Assembly (NCBI GenBank): GCA_038040285.1
Contig: JBBPIN010000004.1
Coordinates: forward strand, 51,885-115,884
DNA from: Mayfieldus sp038040285
GTDB lineage: Bacteria > Actinomycetota > Thermoleophilia > Solirubrobacterales > 70-9
DNA length: 64,000 nt
Direction of reading: 5' to 3'
Numbering within the stretch: position 1 is the first letter of the stretch; the number at the start of each line of letters is the position of its first letter. Positions 1-8,976 of this stretch are shown here, piece by piece. Below the pieces are notes generated by a model, which saw only the letters and a program-made list of their open reading frames with translations, had not been told where the DNA came from and did no database searches. The translations under genes and the position numbers were made by a program.

Positions 1-293
1 TGGAGGAGGCGGGAGGCGTCCTGGCCGCCGACGGGTCGCGGCGGCGCCGAGGCGAGGGCGACCAGAATCCCGACCGGCCCGAGTACTGCTTCGTCCAGCG
101 CGTTGACTTTTGCTCGGCGCCGATGCTCGCCACGACCCGCGAGGTCTTCGAGCGGCTTGGGGGCTTCGGCGACGGGGGCGTCGCGCCCGGCGACGCCCTG
201 GTCGACTTCTCGCTGCGCGCCGGAAAGGCCGGCGCCTCCGTCTATTACCAGCCCAAGGCGCGGGTGGTGAGGATCGGGGAAGCGGACCGATGA
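1..293 (+). CDS. C-terminal end of a family 2 glycosyltransferase (5' truncated by window edge)
   Basis: The frame that begins at base 3 is open from the window edge to TGA at 291-293, giving 96 residues of a C-terminus. It reads VDFCSAPMLATTREVFERLGGF, then PGDALVDFSLRAGKAG and VYYQPKARVV. This is the usual end of GT2 (WcaA-like) glycosyltransferases, in which the acceptor loop 'xGAxlltRxxfexLGGFDE' is followed by 'DxDLclRlrxaGyrvvYqPxAxVvH'. The stop overlaps the next start as ATGA (ATG at 290), so this gene is translationally coupled to the downstream glycosyltransferase and is the visible beginning of a plus-strand glycan operon. The sugar donor cannot be told from this fragment. Confidence 0.8.
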   Translation, partial: EEAGGVLAADGSRRRRGEGDQNPDRPEYCFVQRVDFCSAPMLATTREVFERLGGFGDGGVAPGDALVDFSLRAGKAGASVYYQPKARVVRIGEADR

Positions 294-2746
294 GCCCGGG
301 ACGCGCCCTGGTCATCTCGCCGCGCCTGCCCGAGTTCGACCGCGAAAGCGGGCTGCTGCGGGTCTCGCACCTGATCGACATGCTCCTGCGTCGGGGCTGG
401 AAGGTGACGTTCGGCTGCCTTCGCACGCCGACCGACCCGGAGCGCTACGCCTACGAGCTCGAGCAGCGGGGCGTCGAGACGCACGCCCCGCTGAAGAGCA
501 TCGACTCGATCAGCGACGTGAGCGAGTTCAGGCTCGCGATCCTCGCCTTCTGGCACGTCGCCGAGAAGTTCATCCCCGAGCTGCGGGAGGCAGCGCCATC
601 GGCGCGCCTCGTTGTCGACTCGATCGACCTTCATTTCGTCCGCGAGATGCGCGACCAGCTTCGCTTCGAGCCGGGATCGCCGCCGGGGCAGCTCGACGCG
701 GACCAGGCGGAGACCCTGATGAAGGAGATCAACACCTACGCAGCCGCCGATGCGGTGCTCACGGTCTCCGAGAAGGAGGCGGCGCTGATCAACGACCTCA
801 CCGCGCAGCCCCGCCTCGCGATGAGCCTCCCCGACGCCGAGGAGCTTCCACGCTCGCCGGTGCCGCTGCGCGACAGGCGGGGGATCCTCTTCCTCGGCAA
901 CTTCCTGCATGCGCCCAACTGCGACGCCGCGGAATACCTCTGCCAGGAGATCATTCCCCGCCTCGATCGGTCGTTGCTGGAGGAGCACCCGCTCTCGATC
1001 GTCGGCACGGCGGCGGAGGAGCACGTCCGAAATCTCGCCGGAGGGCTCGCCCCCGTGAAGACGGTCGGCTGGGTGCCATCGGTCCTGCCCTACCTAAACG
1101 CGGCGCGGGTCTCCGTGGTCCCGCTCCGCTACGGCGCGGGGACCAAGCGCAAGATCGTCCAGGCGCTGATGGTGGGCACGCCGACCGTCACCACCCCGGT
1201 CGGCGCCGAGGGGCTGGGCGTCCAGGATGGGCGCCAGGTCCTGATCGCCGACGATTCATACGCCTTCGCCAGGGCGATCGAGCGCCTGTTGCGTCGGCCG
1301 CTCACATGGTGGGGGCTCGCGCGCCGCGGTCGCAGGCACATGCTCGGGCTGCACGGACGCGCAGTCATCGAGGCCCGCTTCGATCTGATGCTCGAGGACG
1401 TTCTGGCGCGACCCGTCCGGCCGGCAGCCTCCGAAGAGGCGGTCGAGGACCGCGGAGATGGCGTGGCGCGATCGCCCGAGTACGCTGAGCTCGTCGCCCA
1501 GGTTCGCGAGGCCGTCGAGTCCGACGTGCCGGCGGGCGCCAAGGTGCTCGTCGCGACCCGCGGCGACGACGGGTTCCTCGCCTTCGAGGGACGGACGGGC
1601 TGGCACTTCCCGCGCAACTCCGACGGACGCTACGCCGGCCATTACCCCGCCGACAGCGAGGCGGCGATCGCCCACCTCGAGGAGCTGCGGGAGAAGGGCG
1701 CCACGCACCTGGCGCTGCCCGAGACCGCGTTCTGGTGGATGAACCACTACGAGGAGCTCAACGGCCACCTCGAGGCCTCCTACCCGCGGATCCGAAGCGA
1801 CGAGCAGGTGATTATTTGGGAGCTCAGCGGCGAACGACCCTCTGTCCCGGCCGAGCCGGAATCGCAGCAAGCGGGCGAGGCCGCCGGCCGCAGCGACGGC
1901 GCAGCCCCTGATGAGCGCGGCGAGGAACCGAGGCCGGAGGCGATCCCAGTCGAGGTCACGCCCGAGCTGATCCAGAGGTTGCAGCCGGCGGCGCTCCCGG
2001 CGGCCTCGCGCCACCGCGTGGCTGCCAGGGGCCGGCGGGCGCTGGTTCTCGGCGTCTATTTGACCGGCAAGCCGAACACGGCCGAGCACGTCGCGGCGAC
2101 GCTTGCCGAAGCCCGCGCCGTCGAGGTCAGCCAGCGCTGGGTCGCCCTTGGTGAGGCGCCGGCGGACGGAGACCTGGGTGCCGTGACGACCCTCGCGGTG
2201 AGCGAGGCAACGCCCAAGTACGCGCTGCTCAACCGCCTTCTCGCGGACGAGGACCTCGAGAGCTACGACTTCGTCATCACCACTGACGACGACATCGTCC
2301 TGCCCGAGGGGTTTCTCGACCTCTTCCTCGGAATCCAAACGTCGGCCGGCTACTCGCTTGCCCAGCCCGCCCGCACCCACAACTCCTTCGTCGACCATCC
2401 GATCGTCCTCCAGCAGCGCGGCGTCCTTGCCCGTCAGACGCTGTTCGTGGAGATCGGTCCCATGGTGAGCTTCGGCCGCGACATCTACGAGCTCGTCTTC
2501 CCCTTCGACGAGTCGAATCCGATGGGGTGGGGGTTCGAGAACGTCTGGGCCCGCCTCCTTTACGAACGCGGGAAGCAGGAGGGGATCGTCGACGCCGTCC
2601 CCGTCGACCACAGCATCCGGCCCCCGGTCGCGCACTACACGTGGTCGGATGCGAACGCCGCGCGAGACCGCTACCTCGCGCGGCATCCCCACTTCCCCTA
2701 CGAGGACTGCTTCCGCGTCTTCGATGTCGTCGCGGTCGACCGATGA
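290..2746 (+). CDS. Bifunctional glycosyltransferase: GT4-type N-terminal domain, middle domain of unknown function, DDD-motif C-terminal domain
   Basis: The chosen start is ATG at 290, overlapping the previous stop; upstream in-frame codons belong to the preceding gene. The 818-residue product opens as a GT4/GT1 (GT-B) enzyme: ALVISPRLPEFDRESGLLRV at the N-terminus, GILFLGNF near residue 198, and the donor-side GAGTKRKIVQALMVGTPTV near 282. Residues about 395-515 are a separate globular segment (VLVATRGDDGFLAFEG, then ALPETAFWWMNHYEE) that I do not recognise. A low-complexity Glu/Pro/Ala linker follows. The C-terminal domain (about 580-818) looks like a GT-A enzyme with TTDDDIVLPEGF (Asp 666-668 as the likely metal-binding triad) and GWGFENVWARLL, reminiscent of DUF707-type proteins. 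Two glycosyltransfer steps in one cytoplasmic polypeptide are implied. The donor and acceptor are unknown. Confidence 0.82.
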   Translation: MSPGRALVISPRLPEFDRESGLLRVSHLIDMLLRRGWKVTFGCLRTPTDPERYAYELEQRGVETHAPLKSIDSISDVSEFRLAILAFWHVAEKFIPELREAAPSARLVVDSIDLHFVREMRDQLRFEPGSPPGQLDADQAETLMKEINTYAAADAVLTVSEKEAALINDLTAQPRLAMSLPDAEELPRSPVPLRDRRGILFLGNFLHAPNCDAAEYLCQEIIPRLDRSLLEEHPLSIVGTAAEEHVRNLAGGLAPVKTVGWVPSVLPYLNAARVSVVPLRYGAGTKRKIVQALMVGTPTVTTPVGAEGLGVQDGRQVLIADDSYAFARAIERLLRRPLTWWGLARRGRRHMLGLHGRAVIEARFDLMLEDVLARPVRPAASEEAVEDRGDGVARSPEYAELVAQVREAVESDVPAGAKVLVATRGDDGFLAFEGRTGWHFPRNSDGRYAGHYPADSEAAIAHLEELREKGATHLALPETAFWWMNHYEELNGHLEASYPRIRSDEQVIIWELSGERPSVPAEPESQQAGEAAGRSDGAAPDERGEEPRPEAIPVEVTPELIQRLQPAALPAASRHRVAARGRRALVLGVYLTGKPNTAEHVAATLAEARAVEVSQRWVALGEAPADGDLGAVTTLAVSEATPKYALLNRLLADEDLESYDFVITTDDDIVLPEGFLDLFLGIQTSAGYSLAQPARTHNSFVDHPIVLQQRGVLARQTLFVEIGPMVSFGRDIYELVFPFDESNPMGWGFENVWARLLYERGKQEGIVDAVPVDHSIRPPVAHYTWSDANAARDRYLARHPHFPYEDCFRVFDVVAVDR

Positions 2747-3474
2747 CGCCGCACCGCTACCTCTTCGTCCACATGCAGAAGACCGCGGGCATGGCGCTGC
2801 GCCACAGGCTGATCAATCACTTCGGCGAGGCGGCGGTCTATCCGATCAGGGGCGTGGACGGCAGGGACCCGGTGAAGCTCGTGCTCTCGACCGACTACCT
2901 GCGCGAGCGACTGGCGGCGCGCGGCGATGAAGTCCAGGTCATAACCGGCCACTTCCCGCTCTGCACGACGGAGCTGATCGGCGGCCGCGTCACCACCCTG
3001 ACGCTGCTGCGCGAACCGGTCGAGCGCACGCTCTCCTACCTGCGCCACCATCGCGAGAACGAGGAAGCCGACCGGCACAAGTCGCTGGAGCAAATCTACG
3101 ACGACCCCTTCCGCTTCCACGGCTTCGCCCACAACCACATGACTAAGATGCTCTCCCTGACGCCCGCAGAGATGACCGACGGGATGCTGACCCGGGTGGA
3201 GTTCACTCGCGACCGCCTCGAGCGCGCCAAGGAGGCGCTCGCCGGCATCGACGCCTTCGGACTTCAGGAGCGCTTCGAGGGCTTCTGCGAGCAGCTAAGC
3301 GCCCGCTTCGCCTGGCGCCTGGGCGAGCCGCAGATCGTCAACACGTCCGTGCCGGTCGATGTCCCCGGGAGCTTCCGCGCCCAGATCGCCGGGGACAACG
3401 CCTTCGACATCGAGCTGTACGAGTTCGCCGAGGAGCTGCTCGCCACCCGCGACATTGCGGAGGTGGCCGGATGA
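2743..3474 (+). CDS. Sulfotransferase family 2 protein
   Basis: ATG at 2743 overlaps the previous stop (ATGA), so the 243-residue protein is coupled to the upstream gene. The N-terminal YLFVHMQKTAGMALRHRL is the 5'-phosphosulfate-binding loop form seen in Sulfotransfer_2 proteins ('HipKTaGtsl'). TLLREPVERTLSYLRHH near residues 86-102 is the 3'-phosphate-binding segment ('RdPveRalSxy'). These two elements bind PAPS, so the enzyme probably sulfates a sugar hydroxyl made by the adjacent glycosyltransferases. There is no signal peptide or membrane helix, so it acts in the cytoplasm. The last codons overlap the next start (ATGA at 3471). The target residue is unknown. Confidence 0.85.
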   Translation: MTPHRYLFVHMQKTAGMALRHRLINHFGEAAVYPIRGVDGRDPVKLVLSTDYLRERLAARGDEVQVITGHFPLCTTELIGGRVTTLTLLREPVERTLSYLRHHRENEEADRHKSLEQIYDDPFRFHGFAHNHMTKMLSLTPAEMTDGMLTRVEFTRDRLERAKEALAGIDAFGLQERFEGFCEQLSARFAWRLGEPQIVNTSVPVDVPGSFRAQIAGDNAFDIELYEFAEELLATRDIAEVAG

Positions 3475-5450
3475 TCGAGTCCAGCTCCGACCGCCCGCTG
3501 ATCAGCGTCGTCATTCCCACATACCAGCGCGCGCCGTTGCTCGAGCGCTCGCTGGAGAGCCTCACCGAGCAGACGCTGCCGCGCTCCCAGTTCGAGGTCG
3601 TCGTCATTGACGACGGCTCGAGCGACTGGACCGAGACCATCTGTAACCGCATAGCCGAGGAGATCCAGCTCCGCCGCCTGCGGATCGTGAACTCCGGCAT
3701 CTCGGCGGCCAAGAACCTCGGGCTGTTCGTCTCACGGGCGCCGCTGGTGCTGTTCTTCGACGACGACGACACAGCCGACCCGGGGTTGCTCGAAGCACAC
3801 GTCGAGGCCCACCGGGCCCATCCGGAGGAGAACGTGGCGGTGCTCGGTTACACGACCTGGGCCCACGAGCTCGAGGTGACCCCGCTGATGGAGTACGTGA
3901 CCGAGATCGGGCAGCTCCTGTTCGCCTACCACACGGTCGAAGACGGCGATATGCGTGACCACACCTACTTCTGGGGCGGCCGCTCGTCGGCCAAGCGCTC
4001 CTTCCTCGCCCAGCACGGGTCGTTTCACCAGGACTTCCCCGCGATCATCGAGGACATCGAGCTCGGATTCCGCCTCGCCAAGCACGGCTTGAAGGTCTTC
4101 CACACCCGCTCCGCGCGCAGCTACATGCTGCGCGCCCCAGCGTTCGACGAGTTCGCGCGACGCTGCGTGAAGCGGGGGCGCGGCCTTTGGCTGTTCAACG
4201 CGCGCCACGGCGAAGATCCGGAGGTAAGGCGCTACTGCCGCGTCGAGGAGGCGATCGCGAAGTGGCCGAATCTCGCCCCGGCGCTGGACGCGAAGATGGC
4301 GCTGGTGCGCGAACTCGAGGGGCGTCACTCCGACGCGGGCGAGCTGGAGGAGAGCGAGCTGGCCGAGCTACGCGAGCTCTATGGGTGGATCTTCGAGGCG
4401 CTTCAGGCGAAGGGGATCGCCGAGGCGGCAGCGGAGGCAAAGGAGGCTCGCGAGCCCAGCCGGGCAGAGCCTGCGCGCCTGCCGGAGATCTGCCCTGAAC
4501 CGGTATTCATCATCGGGGCGCCGAGGTCAGGCTCGAGCATCCTCGCGTGGTCGCTGGCCCAGCACAGCGAGCTGTGGACCCACACCAAGTCTGACGTCTT
4601 CTTCTACATGCTCGAATACCCGAACCTGGAGCGTGCCTTCGAGACCTCCCTGGAGCGGCCGGACAGCGGCTGGCTCGGCAACCACGGCATCACCGTCGAT
4701 CAGTTTCTCGCCCACATCGGCATGGGCCTGAACGCGCTTGTCACCTCCGCCGCGGGAGGACGGCGGTGGGTCGATCAGACCCCTGCCAACACCTACGTCG
4801 TCGAGCGTCTCGGGCGCTTGTTTCCGCAGGCCCGCTTCATCCATCTGCTCAGGGACGGGCGGCGGGTCGTGCACTCGATGATCAACTTCCAGCGCGTCCT
4901 CGGGGATGCCGAGAACGTCGAGAAGTGGAGAAGCTCGGGTCGCCTGCCGAGCTGGGCGGCCGACTTTCGCGAGGCCTGTCAGACCTGGGCCGGCTTGACG
5001 CACCTTGCGAGCGAGTTCTGCTGCGAGAATCCCGAGCGTACGTTCACGGTCACCAACGAGCGCCTGATCACCGATTCCGATGGCGCCATGCACGACCTGC
5101 TCGAGTTCCTCAGCCTGCGCCAGGAGCCGGGGCCGGCGGAGCTCCTGCGCACGCAGCGGATCAACTCGAGCTTCGTGGGAACGGGAAGGGCCGAGCTTGC
5201 GCCGCCTGCGCTCAGCGAGCCCTGGCTGGAGTGGCTTCCCGAGCAGAGGCATCTCTTCATGGAGGAGGCAGGAGAGCTGATGGTGAGCTGCGGTTTCGCG
5301 ACCGAGGCCGAGCTCGTGGCCTGGGCGGACGCCTCCGGCGGCGTGACCGCGAGCGGCGGCGGGCAGGCGAACGGCGACGGTCGGACGCCCAGCGAAATCC
5401 CACTCGATGAGCTGGGGAGCCGTGCGGACGTCCCTCGCCCGGGTGACTGA
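3471..5450 (+). CDS. Fusion of GT2 glycosyltransferase and sulfotransferase
   Basis: ATG at 3471 lies in an ATGA overlap with the previous gene. The 659-residue product has an N-terminal GT2 domain: PLISVVIPTYQRAPLLERSL (from residue 9), VVVIDDGSSDWTE, a nucleotide/metal motif FFDDDDTADP near 95, and the acceptor-side IIEDIELGFRLAKHG near 190. An alpha-helical linker (about 250-335) leads to a Sulfotransfer_3 domain with PVFIIGAPRSGSSILAWSL (about 343, PAPS 5' loop) and RFIHLLRDGRRVVHSM (about 454, 3'-phosphate segment). The fusion suggests that one sugar is transferred and then sulfated by the same protein. It closes the coupled set that began at the left edge; 21 bp separate it from the next gene. 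Confidence 0.88.
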   Translation: MIESSSDRPLISVVIPTYQRAPLLERSLESLTEQTLPRSQFEVVVIDDGSSDWTETICNRIAEEIQLRRLRIVNSGISAAKNLGLFVSRAPLVLFFDDDDTADPGLLEAHVEAHRAHPEENVAVLGYTTWAHELEVTPLMEYVTEIGQLLFAYHTVEDGDMRDHTYFWGGRSSAKRSFLAQHGSFHQDFPAIIEDIELGFRLAKHGLKVFHTRSARSYMLRAPAFDEFARRCVKRGRGLWLFNARHGEDPEVRRYCRVEEAIAKWPNLAPALDAKMALVRELEGRHSDAGELEESELAELRELYGWIFEALQAKGIAEAAAEAKEAREPSRAEPARLPEICPEPVFIIGAPRSGSSILAWSLAQHSELWTHTKSDVFFYMLEYPNLERAFETSLERPDSGWLGNHGITVDQFLAHIGMGLNALVTSAAGGRRWVDQTPANTYVVERLGRLFPQARFIHLLRDGRRVVHSMINFQRVLGDAENVEKWRSSGRLPSWAADFREACQTWAGLTHLASEFCCENPERTFTVTNERLITDSDGAMHDLLEFLSLRQEPGPAELLRTQRINSSFVGTGRAELAPPALSEPWLEWLPEQRHLFMEEAGELMVSCGFATEAELVAWADASGGVTASGGGQANGDGRTPSEIPLDELGSRADVPRPGD

Positions 5451-5471
5451 TCCCTCTCCGGGCCAGGTCAA

Positions 5472-6695
5472 ATGTCCGCGGACTGGCGCCGCTCGCGGCG
5501 CGCCGTTGCGGTGAGAAGGCGAGACGAGCGGCCACTGGTCGCGCTCGCCGCCCTGCTTTGGATCGCCGCTGTGGTCGCGGCTCTGCTGGTGCAGATTGGC
5601 GAGGACCACGGCCTGCTGGGAAACGCGTTCTTTCCGGGAGTGCCGCGCCTGCCGGAGACGGCATGCCCGGGCCAGGCGATCGGCGTGGACTCGACGCTCG
5701 CCTTCGAGAGCGACGACCGCGGCCGCGCGGAGACGGTCACCGCGATACGCAAGTTCCTGAGGCCGCAGGTGGTCAGGGACGCGCTTCTGTGGCACCAGGT
5801 CGAGCCGGTGCAGGGCCAGTTCAACTGGAGCGTTTCCGACAGCATCGTGGCGGACCTGCGGGAGGCGGGGATTGAGCCGCTGCTCGTGGTCCTTGGCTCG
5901 CCGCCGTGGGCGAACGGCGTGCCCCTGTCGACGCCCCAGCACTATCTCTACGTTCCCCCGCGCGGCCCGGCGCTGGACGCGTGGCTGGCGCACTACTCGG
6001 ACTTCCTCGCCGCCGCGGTCGAGCGCTACAAGGGCTTCGTCAGGCGCTGGGAAATCTGGAACGAGTCCAACATGGAGGCCTTTTGGCATCCGCGGCCGGA
6101 CCCGGCCGCGTACCGCCAGATGTATGAGACCCTGCGCCGGACGATCCTCATGGTGGACCCGAATGCCGAGGTCTCCGTCGGCGGGCTCGGAGGGCTGACC
6201 TCCGCCTCGCCCCCCAGCATCCCGGGTCGGTCCTTCCTCCGCCGCCTCGCCCGCACGGACCAGCCGCTCGGGACCGTCGCGATACATCCATACGCCACCA
6301 GCGATCACGCCCCGGGCGTCCATGTGCCCGGCGAGAACAACTTCGACGACGTCGCGGCGATACGCCGCCTGCTCGCCGCTGAAGGGGAGAAGGCGCGGAT
6401 CTGGGTGACCGAGTGGGGATGGTCGAGCGCCACGGTCGGCAGACGTCGCCAGGCGCACTACCTCAACCAGTCGCTGGAGATGCTTCGACGCCACTATCCG
6501 TTCGTCCGCCTGGCGACCTACTTCGTCGACCGGAACCTGCCCCCCCAGTACTTCCAGGGCCTGCTCACGCAGGACCTGAAGCCGAAGCCCGCGGCACGCG
6601 TCTTCCGGAGGTATGCTGATCTTGCCGCTTCGCGCTGCGCCGCGGGGGGCGATTCACGACAGCGCCCGCCATCCCGGCGGGCCAACCGTGGCTGA
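5472..6695 (+). CDS. Membrane-anchored clan GH-A glycoside hydrolase (GH39/GH5-like)
   Basis: The 407-residue protein starts at ATG 5472 with a basic N-terminus followed by one hydrophobic helix (about residues 21-42, LVALAALLWIAAVVAALLV), so the catalytic domain should lie outside the membrane. The domain has the TIM-barrel retaining-glycosidase pattern: RRWEIWNESN with Glu198 as the likely acid/base and IWVTEWGWSS with Glu314 as the likely nucleophile. VGGLGG and AIHPYAT are also typical of this clan. Within a glycan-assembly locus such an enzyme may trim, remodel or release the surface polymer. The exact family (39, 5 or a relative) and the bond cleaved cannot be settled by eye. Confidence 0.8.
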   Translation: MSADWRRSRRAVAVRRRDERPLVALAALLWIAAVVAALLVQIGEDHGLLGNAFFPGVPRLPETACPGQAIGVDSTLAFESDDRGRAETVTAIRKFLRPQVVRDALLWHQVEPVQGQFNWSVSDSIVADLREAGIEPLLVVLGSPPWANGVPLSTPQHYLYVPPRGPALDAWLAHYSDFLAAAVERYKGFVRRWEIWNESNMEAFWHPRPDPAAYRQMYETLRRTILMVDPNAEVSVGGLGGLTSASPPSIPGRSFLRRLARTDQPLGTVAIHPYATSDHAPGVHVPGENNFDDVAAIRRLLAAEGEKARIWVTEWGWSSATVGRRRQAHYLNQSLEMLRRHYPFVRLATYFVDRNLPPQYFQGLLTQDLKPKPAARVFRRYADLAASRCAAGGDSRQRPPSRRANRG

Positions 6696-6739
6696 AGGTC
6701 ACCAGCGAAGTTTGCTGCATCTTGGGAAGATGATTTGCC

Positions 6740-7468
6740 ATGGATGAGCCTCAGGGGAGCGCATCCGCTCCAGGCACGCCCACGGCATCGTCCGCCGGTG
6801 ACCAGCCCGGCCAGGATTCCTCCGTCGGGAGCGGTGGCGATGCCCGCGCACTGCTCGCCGACTTGCCGCGACTGCACCGCTGGGGGGGCAGCGAGCAGGT
6901 TGGCGGCCTTAATCAGGTGCTTGGCGAACGCATGATCACGGAAGTCTCGCGTTACGAGTCTCCGCGCGTGATCGAGACCGGCGCGGGCGCGACGACGCTT
7001 TTGTTCTGCTGCTTGGGCCCCACGGCGGTCACGAGCATCGCGCCGGACGCCGAGCTTCACGAGCGCATCCTCGCGGAGGCGGCGGCTCGCGAGATCTCCG
7101 TCGATCCCCTGCGTTATGTCTGCGAGCGCTCGGAGGTCGCGCTACCGCAACTGGCGGACGAAGGCGATCAATTCGACGTCGGGCTGATCGACGGGGGCCA
7201 CAACTGGCCCTCCGTGTTCGTCGACTTCTGTTACATCAACATGATGATGCCCGCGGGCGGGACGCTGTTCGTAGACGACGTTCACCTGTACTCGGTCTCG
7301 CAGCTCTACCTCCTCCTCCGCCAGCAAGAGGAGTTCGAATACGTCACCCTGGACGACAAGCTGGCGACCTTCCGCAAGCTCGTCTGGAGTCCGTTCCTTC
7401 CCGAATGGACCGAGGAGCCGTACATCGCGCAGAACAGCACGGTTCCACCAGAGAGCCTCCCGGGCTGA
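6740..7468 (+). CDS. Class I SAM-dependent methyltransferase (Methyltransf_24 type)
   Basis: The 242-residue product starts at ATG 6740, preceded by GGGAAGA about 10 bp upstream. The first 45 or so residues are a Ser/Gly/Pro-rich tail with no predicted fold. RVIETGAGATTLLFC is the SAM-binding motif I, FDVGLIDGGHNW is the acidic/motif III region, and GGTLFVDDVHLYSV carries the usual Asp pair of this family. It should be a cytoplasmic small-molecule or sugar O-methyltransferase. It ends 10 bp from the stop of the convergent methyltransferase gene on the other strand. Confidence 0.8.
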   Translation: MDEPQGSASAPGTPTASSAGDQPGQDSSVGSGGDARALLADLPRLHRWGGSEQVGGLNQVLGERMITEVSRYESPRVIETGAGATTLLFCCLGPTAVTSIAPDAELHERILAEAAAREISVDPLRYVCERSEVALPQLADEGDQFDVGLIDGGHNWPSVFVDFCYINMMMPAGGTLFVDDVHLYSVSQLYLLLRQQEEFEYVTLDDKLATFRKLVWSPFLPEWTEEPYIAQNSTVPPESLPG

Positions 7469-7478
7469 CGTCGCGAGC

Positions 7479-8177
7479 CTACGCGTCGGGTTTCTTCAGC
7501 AGCGACCAGCTATGGCGGCTCGGCGGCTGGACAGGAGGGGTCAGCAGCAGTAATTCGAGCCCGGCCCCATCAATCGCATCCCGCAGGTCGTCTTCTTGGA
7601 TGACGAAGTTCCAGCCGCTGCCTCCCATCGGGCCTGTCGTTTCGCCGGAGAAGAAGGTGGCCAAGACGCGTCCGCCGGGAGCAAGGACCCTGGCCGTCTC
7701 ACTGAGGTAGCGACTCGTGGCCGGGAAATCGATGTGGGTGAAGACGGAGGCGACCAGAGCACCCGTGAAAGCCCCGTCATCGTAGGGGAAGACGAATTCG
7801 GCCGCCGAGACGGTACCGACGTTGCTGTCGAGCTCCTCATAGCCGGATTGGACGTCAACCAGTTGGAACCGGAATCGATCGTCGAGGGCACTGATATGCG
7901 CCTGCGCCCACTCGATCATCCCCGAGTGGCGATCGAAACCCTCATAGGCGGCGATCGGTGAGTCGAGAAGATGGCGGGCAATTCGGCCGCAGCCGCATCC
8001 TATGTCGAGGAGTCGCGACCCCGGCTCGAGCATTCCCAGGTTCCTGAGCCCCTCCGCGAGTTTTCGACCCGCATTCTCGAAGTTTTCGCGGAGATTGGCC
8101 TGCTCCCCGCAGACGAGCCTCATGTACTCGGTGGGTGGAAGGCTCACCTCCACCTCCGCGCCCTCGACTCTAGCCAT
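7479..8177 (-). CDS. Class I SAM-dependent methyltransferase
   Basis: The 232-residue product starts at ATG 8177 (a GTG three bases earlier is also possible) and overlaps the end of the upstream gene by a few bases. RLLDIGCGCGRIARHLL (residues 56-72) is a classical motif I, followed by YEGFDRHSGMIEWAQ with the acidic residue after beta-2. The TARVLAPGGRVLATFFSG segment is motif III of Methyltransf_11/25 enzymes. It is the third gene of a minus-strand run (GT2+MTase, GT2, MTase), so it probably methylates a sugar added by those enzymes. Substrate unknown. Confidence 0.82.
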   Translation of the reverse strand: MARVEGAEVEVSLPPTEYMRLVCGEQANLRENFENAGRKLAEGLRNLGMLEPGSRLLDIGCGCGRIARHLLDSPIAAYEGFDRHSGMIEWAQAHISALDDRFRFQLVDVQSGYEELDSNVGTVSAAEFVFPYDDGAFTGALVASVFTHIDFPATSRYLSETARVLAPGGRVLATFFSGETTGPMGGSGWNFVIQEDDLRDAIDGAGLELLLLTPPVQPPSRHSWSLLKKPDA

Positions 8178-8976
8178 CACCGCTCACCACCTCCGGCATG
8201 TGGCCGTAAACCTGGCGCCAGTCGAAGATCGGCTCCGGGTCGAGGTCGCTGACACCGTCATCGAGGTGCAGGACTGACGCGGGGATCTGAAGCGACTCGA
8301 GCCGCCGGCCCATGTTCTCGTAGTGAAAGTTCATGATCCCGCGGCGGATCCCTGCCCGGTCGCGCTCGACGCGGGCGCGCATCTGGGAGGGTGAGCGCAT
8401 CGGGTAATGGCGAAGGTTGAAGAGGCGCGGTGAGGGGGTCCCTTCGAGGGGATTGTGATTGAAATGGCGAATGTTGGTAAGGCGGGCCCGCCAAGCGCGG
8501 ATCCGCGGCGGGCAGTCCGGCCATAGTGAGTAGCGACGAACACGGCGGGTCGTCTCGGGGATGGCGGGGTCGTCCTCGTCCGTGCACCAGAAGTTGAAGT
8601 TTCTAAACTCGATCCAGTCGACGCCCGATTCGTCGGCTTCGAGCAGGTGCTGGTAGTAGGGACGATCACGGGAGGGCCCTTCGAGGAACTCGTCCTGGTC
8701 GGGCCAGGAGATCCAGTCGTATTCGGCCACGTAGCTCTCGATCAGGTGCCGGGACATCGCCGGATAGAGCTCGTAGAAGTCGAACTCGCGCGGCACCTGC
8801 TGGACCTCACGCAGGTGCGGACGGAGCCGCTCCAGGACCTCAGGTGTCTCGTCCGTCGAGCCGTGGTCCCAGGCGATCAGGTCGTGATTCTGCTCGAGGA
8901 GGTAGGTGATCGACTCCGCGAGCAGGTCGCCGTCGTTGTAACAGAGCAGGACGCCCAGGCACCGCAGGCGGCTCAT
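8170..8976 (-). CDS. Family 2 glycosyltransferase (Glyco_tranf_2_4 type)
   Basis: ATG at 8976 overlaps the stop of the preceding minus-strand gene (ATGA), and its own stop overlaps the next methyltransferase start. The 268-residue sequence begins CLGVLLCYNDGDLLAESITY with AWDHGSTDETPEVLERL, the GT2 fold with a His in place of the usual Asn/Asp at the 'DNGSTD' position. WISWPDQDEFLEG (residues 88-100) is the metal-binding acidic motif. The pattern matches the GT2 subgroup that often occurs in variable polysaccharide loci. It is soluble and cytoplasmic. Confidence 0.82.
   Translation of the reverse strand: MSRLRCLGVLLCYNDGDLLAESITYLLEQNHDLIAWDHGSTDETPEVLERLRPHLREVQQVPREFDFYELYPAMSRHLIESYVAEYDWISWPDQDEFLEGPSRDRPYYQHLLEADESGVDWIEFRNFNFWCTDEDDPAIPETTRRVRRYSLWPDCPPRIRAWRARLTNIRHFNHNPLEGTPSPRLFNLRHYPMRSPSQMRARVERDRAGIRRGIMNFHYENMGRRLESLQIPASVLHLDDGVSDLDPEPIFDWRQVYGHMPEVVSGDG

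Noticed and set aside
1256..2692. Long open frame of 478 codons on the minus strand
   Set aside because: It lies fully antisense to the bifunctional glycosyltransferase and its translation is Arg/Val/Leu/Gly-rich without any motif; GC-rich DNA leaves such frames open by chance.
4527..6494. Open frame of 655 codons on the minus strand
   Set aside because: It is antisense to the GT2-sulfotransferase fusion and to the glycosidase gene, spans two real genes and has no recognisable domain.
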